A stretch of DNA of 64,000 nt from an uncultured Alphaproteobacteria bacterium (GTDB lineage: Bacteria > Pseudomonadota > Alphaproteobacteria > Rhodobacterales > Rhodobacteraceae), in NCBI GenBank assembly GCA_902611605.1, contig CACMAH010000001.1, forward strand, positions 1-64,000, written 5' to 3'. Both the position numbers and the translations under genes were made by a program. The notes below the pieces were generated by a model. It made no database searches. It was not told the origin of the DNA and saw only the letters and a list, made by a program, of their open reading frames with translations. Numbering within the stretch: the stretch's first letter is position 1; each line of letters opens with the position of its first letter. Positions 19,297-29,901 of the stretch are shown one piece after another.

Positions 19297-20583
19297 TTAG
19301 TTACAACGCTCTTTAATATTATTTTCTGCAGCATATTGAGCGCTATCTGCAAGTATCAACGGTTCAATCACACTTGCGTCTGAGTTCATGTATTCAGTGA
19401 TAAATGACCAAGTACCTTTTTTTGCATCCCATTGCTGAATAGCAGCAGATCCTTGACCTCCATGATTTTCGCATGTTGCTTTAAAAGTAGGTGAAAAACC
19501 AGCAATTCCAATTGCAGCCATTTTTTCTTCTGACATTTCAAGATTTTCCAGACCGTCGCGCATCATTGTAGGTGTAATTTTGCTTACTCCATGAATTTTC
19601 TGAGCAGTTTTAGCGGCTTCAGTAGCCATAATTGCAGCATACATTCCTCGACTATATAAAACCGTACCTACGTTTGATCCATCACCAGCGCCAAGTCCTT
19701 TATCAATTACAAACTTTCTCATATCGTCATAAACAGGAAAATTATCACCTGGAGCGTGCATAGCAAGGGACTTGTATCCATGAGCGGCATCACCGGCTGG
19801 AAGAACATCATTTTCAGAACCAGACCACCAAACTCCTATAAAATTTTCCATTGGAAATCTAATATTAGCTGCTTCTTGGATTGCAACTGAGTTCATGACT
19901 CCCCATCCCCACATAAAAATATAATCAGGTCGCTCTCTTCTTATTTGAAGCCACTGAGACTTCTGCTCCTGACCTGGATGATCTACTGGAAGAAGTGAAA
20001 GCTCAAATTTATGTTTTTCACTCAATGCCTCTAGTGTTCTAATAGGTTCTTTACCATACGCAGAATTGTGATAAACAAGAGCAATTTTTTTACCCTCTAA
20101 TGATCCACCACTCATATCCATAGCATGCTTTGTTGCTATACTTGCTGCATCCCAGTAGGTGCCCGGAAAGTTAAATACCCATTTAAAAACTTTACCATTT
20201 CTACCAGAAGTTCTTCCATATCCAGAAGATAAAATTGGAATGCTATCTGCTGCTGATTTAGGGATAAGCTGATATGTTATTCCAGTTGAAAGTGGTTGAT
20301 AAACTAAAGAACCTTCACCTTTTGTAGATTCATAACATTCCACCCCTTTTTCTGTATTATAGGCGGTTTCACATTTAACAACTCGAATTGGTTCACCCCC
20401 AAGACCACCGTCTCTTTCATTTAAAAGCGTAAAATAATCTTCATAACCATCAGCAAAAGGAATCCCGTTTGGTCCATAAGGGCCAGTTCGATAGCTTAAG
20501 GATGGAAATACTAATTCTGCTAGAACTGGAGACACTAAAAATAAGGTTGCCAGTGCAGAAAAAATTGTTTTTTTAAAATTCAT
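19297..20583 (-). CDS. ABC transporter periplasmic substrate-binding protein (LivK / Peripla_BP_6 type)
   Basis: N-terminal signal peptide (MNFKKTIFSALATLFLVSPVLA), SYRTGPYGPNGIPFADGYEDYFTLLNERDGGLGGEPI; within Liv operon. Confidence 0.9.
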   Translation of the reverse strand: MNFKKTIFSALATLFLVSPVLAELVFPSLSYRTGPYGPNGIPFADGYEDYFTLLNERDGGLGGEPIRVVKCETAYNTEKGVECYESTKGEGSLVYQPLSTGITYQLIPKSAADSIPILSSGYGRTSGRNGKVFKWVFNFPGTYWDAASIATKHAMDMSGGSLEGKKIALVYHNSAYGKEPIRTLEALSEKHKFELSLLPVDHPGQEQKSQWLQIRRERPDYIFMWGWGVMNSVAIQEAANIRFPMENFIGVWWSGSENDVLPAGDAAHGYKSLAMHAPGDNFPVYDDMRKFVIDKGLGAGDGSNVGTVLYSRGMYAAIMATEAAKTAQKIHGVSKITPTMMRDGLENLEMSEEKMAAIGIAGFSPTFKATCENHGGQGSAAIQQWDAKKGTWSFITEYMNSDASVIEPLILADSAQYAAENNIKERCN

Positions 20584-20685
20584 GTTTCCCTCTCTTTAAA
20601 TTTGTCTATTGACCCTCTAATTACACCTTTTACTTAAACTGGAGTCAATATATAGTATTAATATTTAATACTTAATTTTACCATT

Positions 20686-21762
20686 TTAATAAGGAAATGG
20701 CCAAATTCTAAGTTTTTGTTTAAGTAAATTCCAAAGTTGAGCTAAACCATGAGGTTCAACTATAAGGAAAAATATAATTAATCCTCCAATTATTATAAAT
20801 TCAAAATGAGCAGCAATATCTACTGACCATCCAAATTGTAAAACTAACAAATTTTTCAGAGCAACTGGCATCAATACCATAAAAGCAGCACCAGCAAAAG
20901 ATCCAAATATAGAACCTAATCCACCAATGATAACCATAAACAATACTATAAAAGATTTTTGTATACTAAAAGCTTCTGTTGGTTCAACAGCTCCTAAATA
21001 TACGGAAAAAAATAAAGCACCAGCTACACCAACATAAAAAGAACTAATAGCAAATGCAGAAAGTTTAGCAATCAATGGGTTAACTCCTATAATTTCTGCT
21101 GCTATATCCATATCCCTGATTGCCATCCAACTTCTACCTATCTTACCTCTGGTAAGATTTCTAGCTACCCAAGCCAATAAAAAAACAAACAGAAAACAAA
21201 AAAGATATTTAGCAGCTGGAGTAGATTCTGAACCAGTAATAAAGAAACTACCTACACTTCTACTGGGAGAAGTTATCATTCCAGTAGCAGAGTAATTATA
21301 AAACCAACCTACTTTGTTAAATAACCAAATCAAAAAAAACTGCGCAGCCAACGTTGCAACTGCCAAATAAAACCCTTTAATCCTTAGACTTGGCAACCCA
21401 AATAAAGTACCTACTAAAGCAGTTACAAAACCTGATAAAATTATAACAAAAAAGATATTTAAATCAGGAAAAGCAGTCATGAGCTTATAAGAGGCGTAGG
21501 CTCCCACAGCCATAAATCCACCTGTTCCTAGGCTTACTTGACCACAGTAACCAGTCAAAATATTAAGTCCCAAAGCAGCAATAGCATAAATTAAGAATGG
21601 TAAAAAAACTGCATTAGCCCAATAATCATTTATAACAAAAGGAATAAATAATAATCCAACAATAATAACAAAATAATATCTATACCTATCAAATCTTATA
21701 GGAAAAGTTTGACTATCCTGAGCATAAGATGTTTTGAATTCACCAACTTCTCGATATAACAT
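20686..21762 (-). CDS. livM: Branched-chain amino acid-type ABC transporter permease LivM
   Basis: Polytopic; LNILTGYCGQVSLGTGGFMAVGAYASY, VFLPF..GLGSIFGSFAGAAFMV motifs of LivM. Confidence 0.92.
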   Translation of the reverse strand: MLYREVGEFKTSYAQDSQTFPIRFDRYRYYFVIIVGLLFIPFVINDYWANAVFLPFLIYAIAALGLNILTGYCGQVSLGTGGFMAVGAYASYKLMTAFPDLNIFFVIILSGFVTALVGTLFGLPSLRIKGFYLAVATLAAQFFLIWLFNKVGWFYNYSATGMITSPSRSVGSFFITGSESTPAAKYLFCFLFVFLLAWVARNLTRGKIGRSWMAIRDMDIAAEIIGVNPLIAKLSAFAISSFYVGVAGALFFSVYLGAVEPTEAFSIQKSFIVLFMVIIGGLGSIFGSFAGAAFMVLMPVALKNLLVLQFGWSVDIAAHFEFIIIGGLIIFFLIVEPHGLAQLWNLLKQKLRIWPFPY

Positions 21763-21764
21763 TT

Positions 21765-22766
21765 TTAAACTCTTTCTATAATTTTCTCACCAAATAAACC
21801 TTGAGGCCTAAAAACTAAAAATAATAGTGCAAGTACATAAGCAAACCAATTTTCAGTAGCTCCACCAATAATAGGGGCCATAAAAAACTCAAATAATTTT
21901 TCTCCTGCACCAATTATAAGACCGCCAACTATGGCACCAGGTATTGATGTAAAGCCCCCTAACATCAACACTGGTAATGCTTTCAAAGCAATCAATGATA
22001 AAGAAAATTGAACACCTGATTTTGCTCCCCACATCATTCCGGCTACCAAAGCTACAAATCCAGAAATTGACCACACAAGAACCCATATTACTCTCAAACT
22101 TATACCCACTGAAAGTGCGGCCTGATGATCATCAGCAACTGCTCTAAGTGCTCTACCTGATTTAGTATACTGAGAAAAGACAGTAAGAAATAATACTAAA
22201 CTTATAGCGATGATGGCCGCCCACACATCTAAAAGATCAACATACATACCATAGAACTTTTCACCCTCAGCAGCCCATCCAATGGTAAAGTCTTCAAACC
22301 ATAACGATCCACCTTGAGGAATGCCTACATTTAGGGTTTTTACATCAGATCCCCACATTAAGTCACCAAAACCCTCCATGAAATAAGCAAGCCCTATAGT
22401 GGCCATAAACAAAATTATTGGCTCTTGATTAACTAAATGTTTAAGAATTAACTTTTCTACTAATACAGCAAATAAAACCATTACAAGTATTGTAAAAATA
22501 ATTGCAGCAATAGCAGGTAATGTCCAATCAAAATGATGTACTTTAGTACCAAAGACTGCATTTATAAGATGAGCAAAAGGTACCCTACCTTCTTGTAACC
22601 CTACTAATGTAAGTGCAGCAAATAAAGCCATAACACCTTGCGCGTAATTGAATATACCTGAAGCTTTAAAAATAAGGACAAATCCAAGAGCAACTAATGA
22701 ATAAAGCACTCCTGCCATTAAACCATTTAATATCACCTCAATTGTATATAAAAAATCAGCACTCAT
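21765..22766 (-). CDS. livH: Branched-chain amino acid-type ABC transporter permease LivH
   Basis: LNGLMAGVLYSLVALGFVLIFKASGIFNYAQGVMALF, RALRAVADDHQAALSVGI, LGGFTSIPGAIVGGLIIG. Confidence 0.92.
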   Translation of the reverse strand: MSADFLYTIEVILNGLMAGVLYSLVALGFVLIFKASGIFNYAQGVMALFAALTLVGLQEGRVPFAHLINAVFGTKVHHFDWTLPAIAAIIFTILVMVLFAVLVEKLILKHLVNQEPIILFMATIGLAYFMEGFGDLMWGSDVKTLNVGIPQGGSLWFEDFTIGWAAEGEKFYGMYVDLLDVWAAIIAISLVLFLTVFSQYTKSGRALRAVADDHQAALSVGISLRVIWVLVWSISGFVALVAGMMWGAKSGVQFSLSLIALKALPVLMLGGFTSIPGAIVGGLIIGAGEKLFEFFMAPIIGGATENWFAYVLALLFLVFRPQGLFGEKIIERV

Positions 22767-22775
22767 TATAAACCC

Positions 22776-23558
22776 CTAATGCTCTGAAACACCCAAATAG
22801 GCGTCAATTACAGCTTGATTGTTACGAACTTCATCTGGGGTACCATCACCAATCTTTTTTCCATAATCCATAACAACTACCCGATCAGAAATATCCATTA
22901 CAACACCCATATCATGCTCGATTAGGGCAACAGTAGTCCCAAACTCATTATTTACATCCAAAATATATCTACTCATGTCTTCTTTTTCTTCTACGTTCAT
23001 ACCAGCCATAGGTTCATCAAGTAATAGTAGTTCTGGCTGAGCAGCTAATGCCCTACCAAGTTCAACTCTTTTTTGCAAACCATAAGGTAGTGCACCAACA
23101 GGCGTTTTACGAATGTGCTGTATTTCTAAGAAATCAATTACTTTTTCAACCACTTCTCTATTCTCATATTCTTCTTTGGAAGCTCCTCCTGCCCAAATTA
23201 TTTGAGAGAAAATACTTTTTTTCATATGAGTAAATCTACCCGTCATTATGTTGTCTAACGCCGACATCCCTTTAAAAAGGGCAATATTTTGAAAAGTCCT
23301 AGCAATACCTTGGTGTGCTATTTGATAAGGTTTCATAGATCCCCTTTTTTTACCTCGAAACCAAACTTCTCCTTCTTGAGGATGATAAAATCCATTAATG
23401 ACATTGAGCATAGACGATTTTCCTGCACCATTAGGACCAATAATAGCTCTAATTTCACCTTTAAATATGTCAAAGGAAATATTTTGTATAGCTACAACAC
23501 CACCAAAGCGTAAAACTATATTTTTAATATCCATCATTTTGGTGTTATCTACATTCAT
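22776..23558 (-). CDS. livG: Branched-chain amino acid-type ABC transporter ATP-binding protein LivG
   Basis: RFGGVVAIQNISFDI, IIGPNGAGKSSMLNVINGFY, ARTFQNIALF, LLLDEPMAGMN. Confidence 0.92.
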   Translation of the reverse strand: MNVDNTKMMDIKNIVLRFGGVVAIQNISFDIFKGEIRAIIGPNGAGKSSMLNVINGFYHPQEGEVWFRGKKRGSMKPYQIAHQGIARTFQNIALFKGMSALDNIMTGRFTHMKKSIFSQIIWAGGASKEEYENREVVEKVIDFLEIQHIRKTPVGALPYGLQKRVELGRALAAQPELLLLDEPMAGMNVEEKEDMSRYILDVNNEFGTTVALIEHDMGVVMDISDRVVVMDYGKKIGDGTPDEVRNNQAVIDAYLGVSEH

Positions 23559-25504
23559 GCAGCTTCTACCCTTTTAAAAGTTTCCTCAAGCTCTTGAATT
23601 TTAATTGAAGCAGATATTTTTCCTTTTCTTCCGTCTTCATATGTTACTTCTGTTTCTGTATAAATTTCTTTTGATCCATCGTATAAAGCTTTTATTAAAT
23701 CAGAATATTTATCATTAACAAGATTTCTTCTTACTTTTCTTGTTCTAGTTATCTCTCCATCATCAGGATCTAATTCTTTATGTAGAACAAGAAATCTTCT
23801 AATTTGACAATTCGATAAATTTTTATCTTTAGAAAGTGATAAATTCACTTCTCTAATATGTTCACCAACCATTTTGTAAACTTCAGGATGTCCTGCTAAT
23901 TCCTGATAAGAAGCATAAGAAATATTATTTTTTTCAGCCCAATTCCCAACAGCTGTTAAATCAATATTAATCATAGCAACACAATATTCTTTTCCAGAAC
24001 CAAACAAAACTGCCTCTAAAATATTAGGATAAAATTTTAATTTATTTTCAACATATTTAGGAGCAAATAACGAACCTTGTTTTAACTTTCCCACATCTTT
24101 TGCTCTATCAATAATTTTAAGATGTCCTGTTTCTTCATCAATAAACCCTGCATCACCTGTAGCTACCCATCCTTCTTTATCTTTTGTTTTTTTTGTATTT
24201 GAAGGATCCTTAAAATATTCAACAAAAGAACCAGGTGAACGATAAAGTACTTCTCCTGAATTTGATATTTTTAATTCAACCCCATTTACAGGAACTCCAA
24301 CTGTTTCGGGATGAACCTGTTTGTCAGGTTGACAGGTGACAAAAACACAGGCTTCAGTTTGTCCATAAAGTTGTTTTAAATTAATACCCAAAGATCTAAA
24401 AAATTGAAAAATCTCTGGTCCAATTGCCTCTCCAGCAGTATAACCAACTTTTGTTTTTGAAAGTCCCATTCTATTTTTTAAAGGGCCGTAAATAAATATT
24501 TCACCCAGGAAATATTTAATCCTATTAATAAGTCCAACGCTCTTATTTTCTAAAATTTTTTCACCATTTTCTTTAGCAGTCGCCATGAAGTAATTAAATA
24601 ACGTTTTTTTAAATAAACCTGCATCGTCTATTTTAAGATTAACAGAAGTAAGCAGTGATTCAAAAAATCGTGGAGGACCAAAAAAGTAACTAGGACCAAT
24701 TTCACGCATATCGTCATGCAAAGTTTCTGCACTTTCTGGACAACATATACACATTCCAGATTGAAGACCTAAACCCATTGAAAATGCAAAATCACCAACC
24801 CAAGCCATTGGCAAGTAACAAATTAGGGAAAAATTGCTGTCAATTTTATCAAAAACAATACCAGCTTTTCCACTTTCAATAACATTTTTATTTGATAAAA
24901 CAACTCCTTTGGATCGTCCTGTAGTACCAGATGTATAAAGTAGAATTGACTTCGTATCTAAGTTTTGTTTGGCTTGTCTCTTTTTCAATTCAGTTTGAAA
25001 CTTGGTTATGTTTTTTAGCTTATCTGGAGAAGAAATATCGTCTAAAGAAGATAAGTTATTTTTTTTGTAATTTCTAAGTCCTCTAGGATCCAGATAAATA
25101 ATATTTTTTAATAAAGGAATGTCTTTTTTTATCTCTATAAGTTTATCAACTTGCTCTTGATTTTCTACTATAGCCATTTTTGCAGAACAGTGGGAAATAG
25201 GAAAAATCATTTCTTGAGCAACTGCATCTTGGTACAAAGGAGTTGGAATTGCCCCAACATTTTGAGCAGCAATTATTGACCAATATAGATGAGGTCTATT
25301 GCGTCCAATTATACAAATATGATCACCTTCTTTGATTCCCAGGCTGATTAAACCTAAAGACAAGTTGTTTACATACTCATATACATCTTTCCAAGACCAA
25401 GATTGCCAGATACCAAACTCCTTTTCTCTAAAAGCAGGTTTTTCAGCAAATTGAATTGAATTTCTTTCAAGGATGGCTGGTAATGTATGTAAATTTTCAG
25501 TCAA
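23555..25504 (-). CDS. AMP-forming long-chain acyl-CoA synthetase family
   Basis: ILLYTSGTTGRSKGVVLS, YGQTEACVFVT, WVATGDAGFIDEETGHLKIIDRAKDV; 4-nt overlap with livG. Confidence 0.9.
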   Translation of the reverse strand: MTENLHTLPAILERNSIQFAEKPAFREKEFGIWQSWSWKDVYEYVNNLSLGLISLGIKEGDHICIIGRNRPHLYWSIIAAQNVGAIPTPLYQDAVAQEMIFPISHCSAKMAIVENQEQVDKLIEIKKDIPLLKNIIYLDPRGLRNYKKNNLSSLDDISSPDKLKNITKFQTELKKRQAKQNLDTKSILLYTSGTTGRSKGVVLSNKNVIESGKAGIVFDKIDSNFSLICYLPMAWVGDFAFSMGLGLQSGMCICCPESAETLHDDMREIGPSYFFGPPRFFESLLTSVNLKIDDAGLFKKTLFNYFMATAKENGEKILENKSVGLINRIKYFLGEIFIYGPLKNRMGLSKTKVGYTAGEAIGPEIFQFFRSLGINLKQLYGQTEACVFVTCQPDKQVHPETVGVPVNGVELKISNSGEVLYRSPGSFVEYFKDPSNTKKTKDKEGWVATGDAGFIDEETGHLKIIDRAKDVGKLKQGSLFAPKYVENKLKFYPNILEAVLFGSGKEYCVAMINIDLTAVGNWAEKNNISYASYQELAGHPEVYKMVGEHIREVNLSLSKDKNLSNCQIRRFLVLHKELDPDDGEITRTRKVRRNLVNDKYSDLIKALYDGSKEIYTETEVTYEDGRKGKISASIKIQELEETFKRVEAA

Positions 25505-25586
25505 TAAATGACCCCATTTAACTTTATAACGTGAATACGCAGTTTTATATTTTTAATTACTTTTTGCAAGTACTGTTTTTATAAAG

Positions 25587-26540
25587 TTACTTTACCATAA
25601 TACATAATATTTCAAAAAGAATTGATGATCCCAAAAATGCCGTGCCACCACTGGGGTCAAATGGTGGTGAGATTTCTACTACATCTGCACCAATCAAATT
25701 TAAACCATTAAGTTTTCTTACAACATCCAAAGCTTGAAATGAGTTAGGTCCTCCTACCTCTGGAGTTCCCGTTCCAGGTGCAAATGCAGGGTCTATAAAA
25801 TCAATATCATAGGAAAGATATGTTTTTTTATCACCTACTATTGATTTAACCTCAGAAATTACATCGGGGATTCCTCTTTCAAAAAATTCCTCAATTGTTA
25901 TGATTCTGATACCTTCACTTTTTGCAAAATCTCTATCCTCGCTATCATAGTTAGTTCCTCTTATCCCTACTTGTACAGTTCTCTTTGGATCAATTAAGTT
26001 TTCCTCAATGGCTCTTCTAAATGGGGTTCCGTGTGTATACATTTGACCATCAAAATAGCTATGGAATAAATCAGTATGGCTATCAAATTGTATCAAACCC
26101 ACAGGTTCATTCTTGGCTAGGGATCTAAGAATTGGCAACGAACAAAGATGATCACCTCCTACTGTTAAAGGTAAAATATTTAAATCTTTTATTTTTAAAA
26201 AATAACTTTCAATTCTCTTTAAACTATCCTCCAAACTTGCTGGGTTTGGTGCTATGTCACCTAAATCTGCACAGTTTTTTAAATCAAAAGGACGTAAATT
26301 ATTAACACCATGTTGAGCTCTAATCATTGTAGACATATCTCTGACTTGTCTTGGTCCATGCCTAGGACCTGGCCTGTTGGTTGTTCCAGCATCCCATGGT
26401 GCACCAATAATTCCAATATCAACTTCAGTAATTTTGTCATGACCTAAACCTACATGTGGAAGTCTCATAAAAGTTGGCATTCCAGCAAACCGGGGTAATT
26501 CAAAACCTGAAATTGGTTCAAAAAAACTATTTTTTCCCAT
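25587..26540 (-). CDS. Ureohydrolase family (agmatinase-like)
   Basis: GAPWDAGTTNRPGPRHGPRQVRDMS, VGGDHLCSLPI, QFDSHTDLF, SYDIDFIDPAFAPGTGTPEVGG. Confidence 0.9.
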   Translation of the reverse strand: MGKNSFFEPISGFELPRFAGMPTFMRLPHVGLGHDKITEVDIGIIGAPWDAGTTNRPGPRHGPRQVRDMSTMIRAQHGVNNLRPFDLKNCADLGDIAPNPASLEDSLKRIESYFLKIKDLNILPLTVGGDHLCSLPILRSLAKNEPVGLIQFDSHTDLFHSYFDGQMYTHGTPFRRAIEENLIDPKRTVQVGIRGTNYDSEDRDFAKSEGIRIITIEEFFERGIPDVISEVKSIVGDKKTYLSYDIDFIDPAFAPGTGTPEVGGPNSFQALDVVRKLNGLNLIGADVVEISPPFDPSGGTAFLGSSILFEILCIMVK

Positions 26541-26553
26541 AATTTATCTCCAT

Positions 26554-27843
26554 TTATTGGTCTTTAATTAAAATTGCTCGAAAGTCATTTACATTTGTAC
26601 CCGTTGGTCCTGTTATGAATAATTCACCACTTGATTTAAATGCACAATAGGAATTATTCTCGATTAAAAGTTTGTCTGGATTTAAATTTTTATTTCTAAT
26701 TTTGATTAATGTATTTTCGTCTATTATAGCACCTGCGTTGTCCTCAGTCCCGTCAATCCCGTCTGTATCAGCGGCTATCGCAACAAAGGACTTGACTCGC
26801 AATAACTCTAATTCAATAGCAAGACTTAAAAGATATTCAGTATTTCTACCACCTTTTCCATTCTTATTTGTAACCTTTACTGAAGTCTCACCACCAGAAA
26901 CAAAACAAAATATTTTTTTCGATTTTTTAAATTTAATTTTTTCTATATAGCTTTTTATGAAGCTTGCATGTTCTTTTGCAACCTGTGTAGCATGTCCTTG
27001 ACTTTGATCTGAAATAACAATTACTTCCAAATCCATTAACTTAGCAAAATTAGAAGTAGCATTCATTGATTTTTTTGCTGAAGCCAACAAATAAGCGGAA
27101 TTATTTTTGAACATTATGTCAGTCTTACAAGGTATATCGTCATTATTTTTTGTTATATGATTTAATATTTTTTTTGGCAAAATTACTTTATGCTTTTCAA
27201 TACAGTGAATTGCATCCATAGGTTTCCCAGTACTAGGTAATGTAGGACCAGAAGATACTTGTGAAAGGTCATCTCCTGGAATATCTGACACTACGTAAGT
27301 TTTTACTTTGGAAGGATATGCTAATCTAGCTAATCTACCTCCCTTAATCATTGAAAAATGCTTCCTTACAAGATTTGTTTCTTTAATGTTCATTCCTGAC
27401 TGTAAAAGTTTTTTATTTAAATTTATTTCATCTTTTAAATTAAAACCTTCTGGAGGAGATGGTAAAAGTGAAGATCCACCACCTGAAACAAAAAAAATTA
27501 ATAAATCATTTTTTTTAAGTTTATCAACTTTTTCAATCAAATATTTTGAAGCCTCAAGTCCATTCTTGTTTGGGACTGGATGCCCTGCAAAAAAAATTTT
27601 AAAATTATTTAAATTTTCTGATACATTTTTAATTTTTGTGGATATTATAATTCCTTCATATTGAGATTTAATTTTATCTTGAATTTTTTCACAATATGGA
27701 ATTGACGCTTTTCCTACTCCAACTAATAAAGTTTTTCCCTTAATATCAACATTTTTAAAGCTTTTAAGACAAATTTCAGGAGAAGCAACTTCAACATATT
27801 TAAAGAATAAAGTAGTGAGCTTATCCCTTAAAACTTGATTCAA
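26554..27843 (-). CDS. Glycerate 2-kinase, MOFRL family
   Basis: GKASIPYCEKI, FFVSGGGSSLLPSPPEG, CFVSGGETSVKVTNKNGKGGRNTEYLLSLAIEL, AADTDGIDGTEDNAGA. Confidence 0.9.
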   Translation of the reverse strand: MNQVLRDKLTTLFFKYVEVASPEICLKSFKNVDIKGKTLLVGVGKASIPYCEKIQDKIKSQYEGIIISTKIKNVSENLNNFKIFFAGHPVPNKNGLEASKYLIEKVDKLKKNDLLIFFVSGGGSSLLPSPPEGFNLKDEINLNKKLLQSGMNIKETNLVRKHFSMIKGGRLARLAYPSKVKTYVVSDIPGDDLSQVSSGPTLPSTGKPMDAIHCIEKHKVILPKKILNHITKNNDDIPCKTDIMFKNNSAYLLASAKKSMNATSNFAKLMDLEVIVISDQSQGHATQVAKEHASFIKSYIEKIKFKKSKKIFCFVSGGETSVKVTNKNGKGGRNTEYLLSLAIELELLRVKSFVAIAADTDGIDGTEDNAGAIIDENTLIKIRNKNLNPDKLLIENNSYCAFKSSGELFITGPTGTNVNDFRAILIKDQ

Positions 27844-27858
27844 AATAAAATTTTTCTA

Positions 27859-28599
27859 TTAAACATGCTGACCACCATTAATGTGCAGCTCTGCACCACT
27901 TATGTAACTTGATTCATTGCTACATAGAAAATAAATAGTATTTGCAACTTCTTCGGGTAAACCTAGTCTCCTAAGGGGTATTTTTTTTACTATTTGGTCA
28001 GTGCCTTCACTAAGAATATCTGTTTCTACTTCTCCTGGTGCAATGGCATTAACTCTAACTTTAAGTGGACCAAAATCAGCAGCCATTTCCCTTGTAAGCG
28101 CAGCTAATGCTGCTTTTGAAGTTGCGTATGCCGGACCTGCAAATGGATGTACCTTACTACCTGCAATAGAGGTAATATTTACAATAGCACCTTTTGCAGA
28201 TGCTAATTCTTTTTGTAAACCTCTTGCTAATACTACGGAAGCAAAAAAATTCACATGAAAAACTTGACCCCAAGTTTTTAAGTCAGTGTTTAAGGTATTC
28301 AATCTTAAACCATTTTTACCTTTTGGAGAAATGCCAGCATTATTAACTAAAGCATGAAGGTTAGGTCCTATTTTTGACTTAATTTCTTCTATTGCTTCTA
28401 TTGTTTGGTTAGGATTTGACAAATCAAGTTGAATATGATTCATCTCTCCACCAGGCCATGGACATCTATCATCAAAAGCTTGTCTAGAACAAGTAATAAC
28501 TCTCCAGTTCTCAGAAGCAAATTTTTTAACGGTTGCATGCCCTATTCCCCTACTGGCTCCAGTTAAAACAACTATTTTTTGATCACTATCTTTTTCCAT
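27859..28599 (-). CDS. SDR family oxidoreductase
   Basis: VLTGASRGIGHATV, ALVNNAGISP, YATSKAALAALTREMA, SSYISGAELHINGGQHV. Confidence 0.93.
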   Translation of the reverse strand: MEKDSDQKIVVLTGASRGIGHATVKKFASENWRVITCSRQAFDDRCPWPGGEMNHIQLDLSNPNQTIEAIEEIKSKIGPNLHALVNNAGISPKGKNGLRLNTLNTDLKTWGQVFHVNFFASVVLARGLQKELASAKGAIVNITSIAGSKVHPFAGPAYATSKAALAALTREMAADFGPLKVRVNAIAPGEVETDILSEGTDQIVKKIPLRRLGLPEEVANTIYFLCSNESSYISGAELHINGGQHV

Positions 28600-28710
28600 A
28601 ACATTTTATAAAAAAACTTAATTATCATTCTAAATTATGATTATGATAGTACTAAAAAGTTACTTTTTCAAAAAAAAATTCAGAACAATAATTAACCACA
28701 AATTTGAGTA

Positions 28711-29802
28711 CTATTGCTTAATTGAACCTTCAGAAAATACACATAAAATTTTTGCTTTATTGTCTAATAGAAATTCTCCTTTTTTTACTAATTTTTTTAA
28801 AGCAACAAAACCAGCAGAACTAGATTGTGAAATATTTATGCCTCTTTCAGATAAAAATTTAGTTCCCTTCAATGATTCATTCTCAGTAATACTAACAAAT
28901 GCGTTAGCTGTTTTTGAAAGTGAATAAAATGCTTGTCTAGATGGAAATTTACAATCTAACCTTCCCATATTAGATGCTGGACCCTTAACCCCAGTAGGCC
29001 TCCCCATCTCTATTGATCTTTGCAAACACGGAGCATAACTTGGCTCTACAATTATAATTATTGGAGAATACCCTAATTTCTTTCTACAATAAGCTGCAAA
29101 AGAGGCAGCCAGACCACCAACTCCTGCTTGTAAAAATATATGAGTTGGATCCTGATCCATTTTATCCAGCGCTTGACTTATTGAAATTAAATAACCCTCC
29201 ATAACATCCAAACCAACATCATAATTCTTCCAGGTTGAATCTGAAATTAAAATCCATCCATTTTTTTTTGAATCGTCTATAGCTATTTTTAAGGATTCAT
29301 CATATGAGTTTCCAACGATAGAAACAGTTGCGTCCATTGATTTAAGTTGCGAAATAAAATTTTTAGGAACATTTTTTGATACATAAATAATGGATTTTGC
29401 CCCAAATAATTTTGCACCAGCAGCAAGTGACAAACCATGGTTGCCTGCACTTGCCGTTGAAAATATTAAGCCTTTAAATTTTTCTTTTGCTTCTAAAAGT
29501 AAGTTTTTATTGTCTTTATTGATAAAATTTCCTAAACCTATTTTTGCTATAGCATAAACAGCTCCAAGGGCTTTAAAGCTTCCTAGTCCTAATCTTTTAG
29601 ATTCATTAATTGCAACTAAAGAATTAATTCCAATCTCATTACTTATATGATTTAGATTTAATAGATTTACTTCATCCCTTTTGGGACACAAGCTAAAAAA
29701 CTTCAAGGGGTCAGAGATATTATCGCTGACAGTTCTTTTAGATAAAGGATCCGTACCGTCATTAAACCCTTTTGATACCATAGAGTTAAGTACAATTTTC
29801 AA
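28711..29802 (-). CDS. Diaminopropionate ammonia-lyase-like PLP enzyme
   Basis: ESKRLGLGSFKALGAVYA (PLP Lys), ASAGNHGLSLAAGAKLFGA, LQAGVGGLAASFAAYCR; fold type II architecture as in DpaL. Confidence 0.82.
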   Translation of the reverse strand: MKIVLNSMVSKGFNDGTDPLSKRTVSDNISDPLKFFSLCPKRDEVNLLNLNHISNEIGINSLVAINESKRLGLGSFKALGAVYAIAKIGLGNFINKDNKNLLLEAKEKFKGLIFSTASAGNHGLSLAAGAKLFGAKSIIYVSKNVPKNFISQLKSMDATVSIVGNSYDESLKIAIDDSKKNGWILISDSTWKNYDVGLDVMEGYLISISQALDKMDQDPTHIFLQAGVGGLAASFAAYCRKKLGYSPIIIIVEPSYAPCLQRSIEMGRPTGVKGPASNMGRLDCKFPSRQAFYSLSKTANAFVSITENESLKGTKFLSERGINISQSSSAGFVALKKLVKKGEFLLDNKAKILCVFSEGSIKQ

Positions 29803-29901
29803 ATTAAAACCAAACTTATTTTAAATACATTTTGGCTTTATATTATAATCCAAAATAAAAAAAAAGTATATTATGGTTTCAATTTTGCTCGATGAAGAAT
29901 A

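Noticed and set aside
28645-28680. AAAAAGTTACTTTTT palindrome between SDR and DpaL-like genes as terminator
   Set aside because: Stem is short and almost all A/T; too weak to call.
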